Of a DNA stretch of 64,000 nt, positions 59,935 to 64,000 are shown one piece after another. Each line of letters starts with the position of its first letter. Position 1 is the first letter of the stretch. A model generated the notes under the pieces. It worked only from the letters and a program-made list of their open reading frames with translations, made no database searches and was not told the origin of the DNA. The DNA comes from Dimorphilus gyrociliatus (lineage: Eukaryota; Annelida; Polychaeta; Dinophilidae). Position numbers and translations under genes: made by a program. The DNA lies in NCBI GenBank assembly GCA_904063045.1, contig CAJFCJ010000003.1, positions 2,342,504-2,406,503 on the forward strand, in the 5' to 3' direction.

Positions 59935-61677
59935 ATGAACACTGAGAAACAGTTCAAAGATTTAAACGAATGGTACACAAATTGTACATCTGTTATATTG
60001 GAAAAAGAAAGATCTATCTCAAAAATATCTAAAATATTAAAGAGCTTAGACACTGTAATTCTATCCTTACAATCAATGAGCAAAAATTATAGAAGTATTG
60101 ATTTAGAAGCCGTTATAATAACTAACTATCTATTATTATATTTATACAGTAAAACAAAATCTTCGAAGACGTTTAATCAACAATGTACAAGATATCTAAA
60201 TAGTTTTAATACGATCAGTAATTCACTCTTTCCTCGTGACAATTTCTCGAACAATGAATTATCACAATGGACATATTATCTTCATTGTATTCAAGTTTTA
60301 TGGTTAATTATTGATAATAAAATAGAAGATGGTGAAAAATTATTAAATGATATAGAATCTTATGATATAATTGCCAAAGAGGATGAATTTTACTTTAAAT
60401 CATCAAAATTGGGTTTTGTAAATTCGTCAATAGTTCCCATAGAAAATATCGATAATTTAAAGACACTGAAATCAAGTTTAAAATGTTTATTATACTTTCT
60501 TGATAAAGATTACACAAATTGTCTGGAAATAATTAAGAAAGAGACCAGTCTACGGGAAAAATGGTATATTGTTGGAGGTCTTTGTTATTATGAGAATCAA
60601 GAGTATAATGATTGTATAACATACCTTAAACAATTACCTTCCAGTGATATTGATTCGAATGAAAATCTTAAACAGTTTATATTAATTTTAATGGGAAATT
60701 GCAGTGTTAAGCTTAACAATTGGACACAGGCAATGTGCTTTTGGTTTAACGCTTTACAAATCTCTGCTCATCCAATCGTATTATATAATCTATCCTGTTA
60801 CTATTTTATAAAAAAGGATAATATTAAAGAATTAAAAATGTTAAATCTTTTATATAACAAATTATTGGAAGAAAGTAATGCCAATATTTTTGACGAAGAT
60901 CGAAAAGACGATTTACAAGATTTAATTTGTTCAAGAATACAATTCGACACACCAAAAATTGATTCATTTAATTATGCATCATCTATTGGAGTCTCCTATG
61001 TGATTGCTTCGAAATATTTCAATTTAGGAAGGTATGAAGAAGCTGCAGATAGTATATGTAAATTATTCGGGCATGTAGAGGATCATAACGATCAATATCA
61101 ACTTCAAGAAGGAATTTGCCTCACTAATGCCAAATTGTGGTTAATACACTGCTTAATAAAATGCAATGATTTAGAGGAAGCGATGGAAATATGCAATTCA
61201 ATGATGGAGGAAGAAGAGGAAGACGATTTTTTAGGTGACAACTTTACAGATGGTGTAATTACTGATAGACATATTATTATGACAGAGTATTACAAAGCTA
61301 TTATATATTTCAAGACGAAAAGAAACGCCAAAGCTTTAAAATCTTTCGATAGAGTTATTGAGAGTTTAATTGAACTGATATCAAGTAAAAAGTCTTCAGT
61401 TGAGAAGAAAGAGCTATCCATCCTCTTCACACACGAAGCGAATAATCTTGAATATATATTATCAAAGTCGTACGAATTTGTTGGCTACTTACACTATTCA
61501 TCTGGTGATAAAGAATTAAGTGTAAATTGTTTTCGTAGCGGATGTATGGCTTCATCTAAAGATTCTAGTATTGGTAATAATTACTTATTCTTATTAAAAG
61601 AAACAAATAAGTTGGAAGAATTAATAAAAAACTCTGATGATTCTACACCGCAGAAAATTTTAGAACCGGATATTTAA
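59935..61677 (+). CDS. FANCG: FANCG-like TPR protein
   Basis: One uninterrupted frame of 580 residues (human FANCG 622). FANCG is a TPR scaffold of the Fanconi anaemia core complex, which ubiquitinates FANCD2-FANCI at DNA cross-links. It is predicted all-helical with several TPR-like pairs. By memory comparison with human FANCG the order is collinear: an N-terminal helix ([18 protein letters not shown]), a central pair ([20 protein letters not shown] against LGSCHRKMGNPQRALLYL), [20 protein letters not shown] against [31 protein letters not shown] against AQDALTLCEEL, and a final repeat [18 protein letters not shown]. Identity is low, so another TPR scaffold remains possible. An acidic run (EEEEEDD) sits near residue 425. 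The coding part has no intron. Confidence 0.6.
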   Translation: [580 protein letters not shown]

Positions 61678-62966
61678 TTAGTTATTTAAACGAGATACTT
61701 TTTAATAAATGGATAATTAAGGAAACTAAATCATGTATAAGCATAATATATACATCACACATATCCTTTCATACGAAAAATTATACCAATTATTGCCAAA
61801 ATTCTCTAACATTCGTATTCGTTTCCATGTTTATATCTGTTAAAATATTTTATATTAGGCCTTAATATTTGTTATTATTTCCTTAATATACTAATTTTTA
61901 CACTGTATTTATTCTATATATGGATAATTTTTACTGATATTTACTCCATCTTGTGGACATATTTCTAGACCAGTAAAAGTCAAGATTTTCCAATGGATTG
62001 CCGATTAATTATATAAAAAATCGATTTTCTGCAAATACAATTCCGTTTCCAATAAATTATCCAACTAACTACTGTGAGTATAATTTTGGAAAATTTATAA
62101 AAAGTACTTTTAACGTTATTTCACTTTTTTTGTTGTTACAAACTAAGATTATAGTATGGATTAAATGCTTTTTTTAAAAAAAAGTCAAAAAGTATTAACC
62201 CTTTAAGGCGTTTTATTAGCTTTTCTTCTGTTATTAATCGGCGAGATAAGTCTTATATAATTCGACAAGAATGTTAAATATTCAATCTAAGAGATAAGAC
62301 TGACTTATTTCTTACGTCCAGTCCCTGTGGGAAACGTTTTTGATAGATCCCTGGGCTCTTGGTTCGGACCTTTGTTCCTATCGTTTTTTAGCATTCACTA
62401 TGTACCTTATTAAGCATATGGCGACTTAATCTTACTCCCCACCGTTTATCACCTCATCAAATATCTTTGGTAGAACAGGTAGTACGATAATGAAATATTT
62501 TATTACCTCAAAATTCGACGCTTTAGACGTTTATCTGAGTTTTAAAAATCTCATAACATTTGTTAATTTACTGAAAATCCCTTTATTTGATGTAAATCTG
62601 TGTCAACTTTCAGAAACAAATTAGCTAACACTTCAACAACTATCGTCTTCAAAGAGAATTACTCAAATATTCACCTGGTCAACTCTTTACATCAGCCTTT
62701 TTGGTTCCATAAAGCTTTCACCACATTCCTTTAATGGTCGATAAGAGACCATCAACACCTTTGAATTGTGTCAAATAATTGTAATTAAGACTACAGGACC
62801 ATTAAAATCTGTTTGCAATTTTCTTCGTTCATGTAACTCTATCCTGAACGCTCGATTGACTAATTACTAGCATAACATTCATTAGGAAAACTCTATTTTG
62901 ACTCGAAGATTTCTCAATAATAGACTTTGTCCCATTTTGCGAAGATTGTAAAGAAGACTCTCCCCC

Positions 62967-62988
62967 CTCTCTCTCTCTCTCTCTCTTA
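62967..62988. repeat. (CT)n microsatellite
   Basis: About 22 bases of CT repeat in intergenic DNA. Confidence 0.9.
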
Positions 62989-63435
62989 ATTCTATCAACA
63001 GTATAATCGCTATTTCTAAGAAATTTTCATCTCTTTCCTAATCCTATTTCCGGTTTAATAATTTAGCATAAAATATTAAATGAATATTATTTTTAATGAT
63101 TTAGAAATGTGCTACTAGGCTAAGAAGTACTTGGTTTTGACTGAGTTTTTTTTTTACATGAATTAACTATGCACATAAATGAATAGTTGCATGCATATAT
63201 AGCACTTTAATGAGTAGAGATCTCTTTATTATCGAAATATTGAATTTTAAGAAGTTTCTTTGTTATTTGGCCTCAAAAAGTAATCGGTCGATATGTAGTG
63301 ACATCTGTTTTTTGAGTATATGAAAAGTTATATATTTTACATGTTTCACGGCTGCGCAGGCTTTTGTGGGATAAAAGTATTTTCGGAATATTTTATATTT
63401 GGATGAAGATAATGTTCTCGTCGTCTTGGTGAAAA

Positions 63436-63945
63436 GCGCCATCTGTAAATGCTAAAAATACGACCGCCATCTGCCTATCTCTTATCAAAACATTTGTTTG
63501 TCATTCGTCTAAACATAGCTCGCGTCAGCACCATGTACGCTTTCCTCCTTTATCTCATTCCGCTACATGAGCGCCATCTATCAACACCGTCGCCGAAAAG
63601 GAAGAACGATACATAATTAAGAGAACAGCGCGCGACGTCACTTGACAAAGCATCACTTCGATGTTCTGTAGACGCCTCTAACTGTCTATCATTTTAAACT
63701 CCGCCTACTTTGTCAAGTTTGTCACCGCCTCGATCACCGTCTCATGGCTTCAACATATCAGGTATGAATTAAGTTCATGATCGGTATGTCGTTTCATGAA
63801 AATCGTGCGTAATGTTTGACAAACAAGATCTCAAGAAATCCGTAGTGATGTTTAAAGTCGCAATGCCGAAGGCGTGTCACGCTATTACTTTTTAACTTTT
63901 CTAGTTAAGCCTAGTTTGTCAAAGGTTCCTATCGATAGGTGGCGC
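63436..63945. promoter_or_regulatory. Cluster of four CTCF-like motifs
   Basis: GCGCCATCTG at 63436-63445, ACCGCCATCTGC at 63463-63474, GCGCCATCTA at 63571-63580 (all reverse orientation of AGATGGCG) and TAGGTGGCGC at 63936-63945 (forward). The last matches the core AGGTGGCGC reported for insect CTCF. Binding is unproven; YY1-type sites (AAGATGGCG) are the main alternative. Confidence 0.45.
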
Positions 63946-63960
63946 AAAATTTTTGACAAA
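63641..63960. repeat. Repeated TTTGTCAA / TTGACAAA motif
   Basis: Copies at 63641-63650 (CTTGACAAAG), 63709-63724 (TTTGTCAAGTTTGTCA, two in tandem), 63815-63823 (TTTGACAAA), 63915-63923 (TTTGTCAAA) and 63952-63960 (TTTGACAAA). They occur in both orientations and several form the near-palindrome TTTGWCAAA. No factor can be named with confidence. Confidence 0.5.
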
Positions 63961-64000
63961 CGCCCTACCCTGCTAAAAATAGTGACAGACGAGCAGCCGA

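Larger units (their letters stand above)
61678..64000. promoter_or_regulatory. Non-coding terminal region with motif clusters
   Basis: 2.3 kb with no supported gene. It holds a CT microsatellite at 62967-62988, then from 63420 to the end becomes GC-richer and carries four CTCF-like motifs and several TTTGTCAA/TTGACAAA copies. It looks like an insulator or the promoter of a gene beyond the window. Confidence 0.45.

Noticed and set aside
1-64000. tRNA genes
   Set aside because: No B-box of the GGTTCGAATCC type with a matching acceptor stem was spotted on either strand; a covariance-model search would settle this.
1-64000. Transposable elements
   Set aside because: No transposase, reverse transcriptase or integrase motif and no clear terminal repeats were recognised; only microsatellites are evident.

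Overview
This is animal nuclear DNA: AT-rich, with protein-coding genes split by many short GT-AG introns (often 50-100 bases), and only metazoan-type families recognisable (Notch ligand, cation-independent mannose-6-phosphate receptor, NOSTRIN, METTL3, DNA ligase III with a PARP-type zinc finger, BACURD-type KCTD). Short introns, short intergenic gaps and mixed strands suggest a small bilaterian with a compact genome. A lophotrochozoan such as a miniaturised annelid fits, but the species is inference. No tRNA, rRNA, CRISPR array, virus or intact transposon was recognised.

Layout. 1-12.5 kb: NOSTRIN-like F-BAR/SH3 protein (+), MFSD10-like transporter (-), two small unrecognised genes in a head-to-head pair (about 9.1-9.5 kb), and a TMEM53/DUF829-like hydrolase-fold protein (+). 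12.5-27.7 kb: a gene-poor stretch built around one secreted three-Ig-domain protein whose introns (first about 4.5 kb) and flanks carry GA-tracts and other candidate control DNA. 27.7-36.8 kb: NSF (-), METTL3 (+), a small secreted orphan (+), and KCTD10/TNFAIP1-like (-). 36.8-49.2 kb: a complete cation-independent mannose-6-phosphate receptor with 15 repeats (+), an intronless coiled-coil protein (+) and an unassigned helical-repeat protein (+). 49.3-61.7 kb: a very short DSL-type Notch ligand (-), DNA ligase III (-) head-to-head with SNX3 (+), a GAF-domain phosphodiesterase homologue that has lost its metal ligands (-), and a FANCG-like TPR protein (+). 61.7-64 kb: no gene, but clustered CTCF-like motifs and a repeated TTTGTCAA motif.

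Themes. Membrane traffic is well represented: the M6P receptor carries lysosomal cargo, SNX3 belongs to a retromer route known to recycle receptors, NSF recycles SNAREs, and NOSTRIN shapes endocytic membranes. LIG3 and FANCG are DNA-repair genes. The strongest candidates for new biology are the predicted phosphodiesterase pseudoenzyme, the miniature Notch ligand, the secreted orphan with two possible C-termini, and the motif clusters at both ends of the window. Exon joins were worked out by hand from splice signals and reading frame. For the joins used, total coding lengths came out as whole codons in every gene where all exons were measured.
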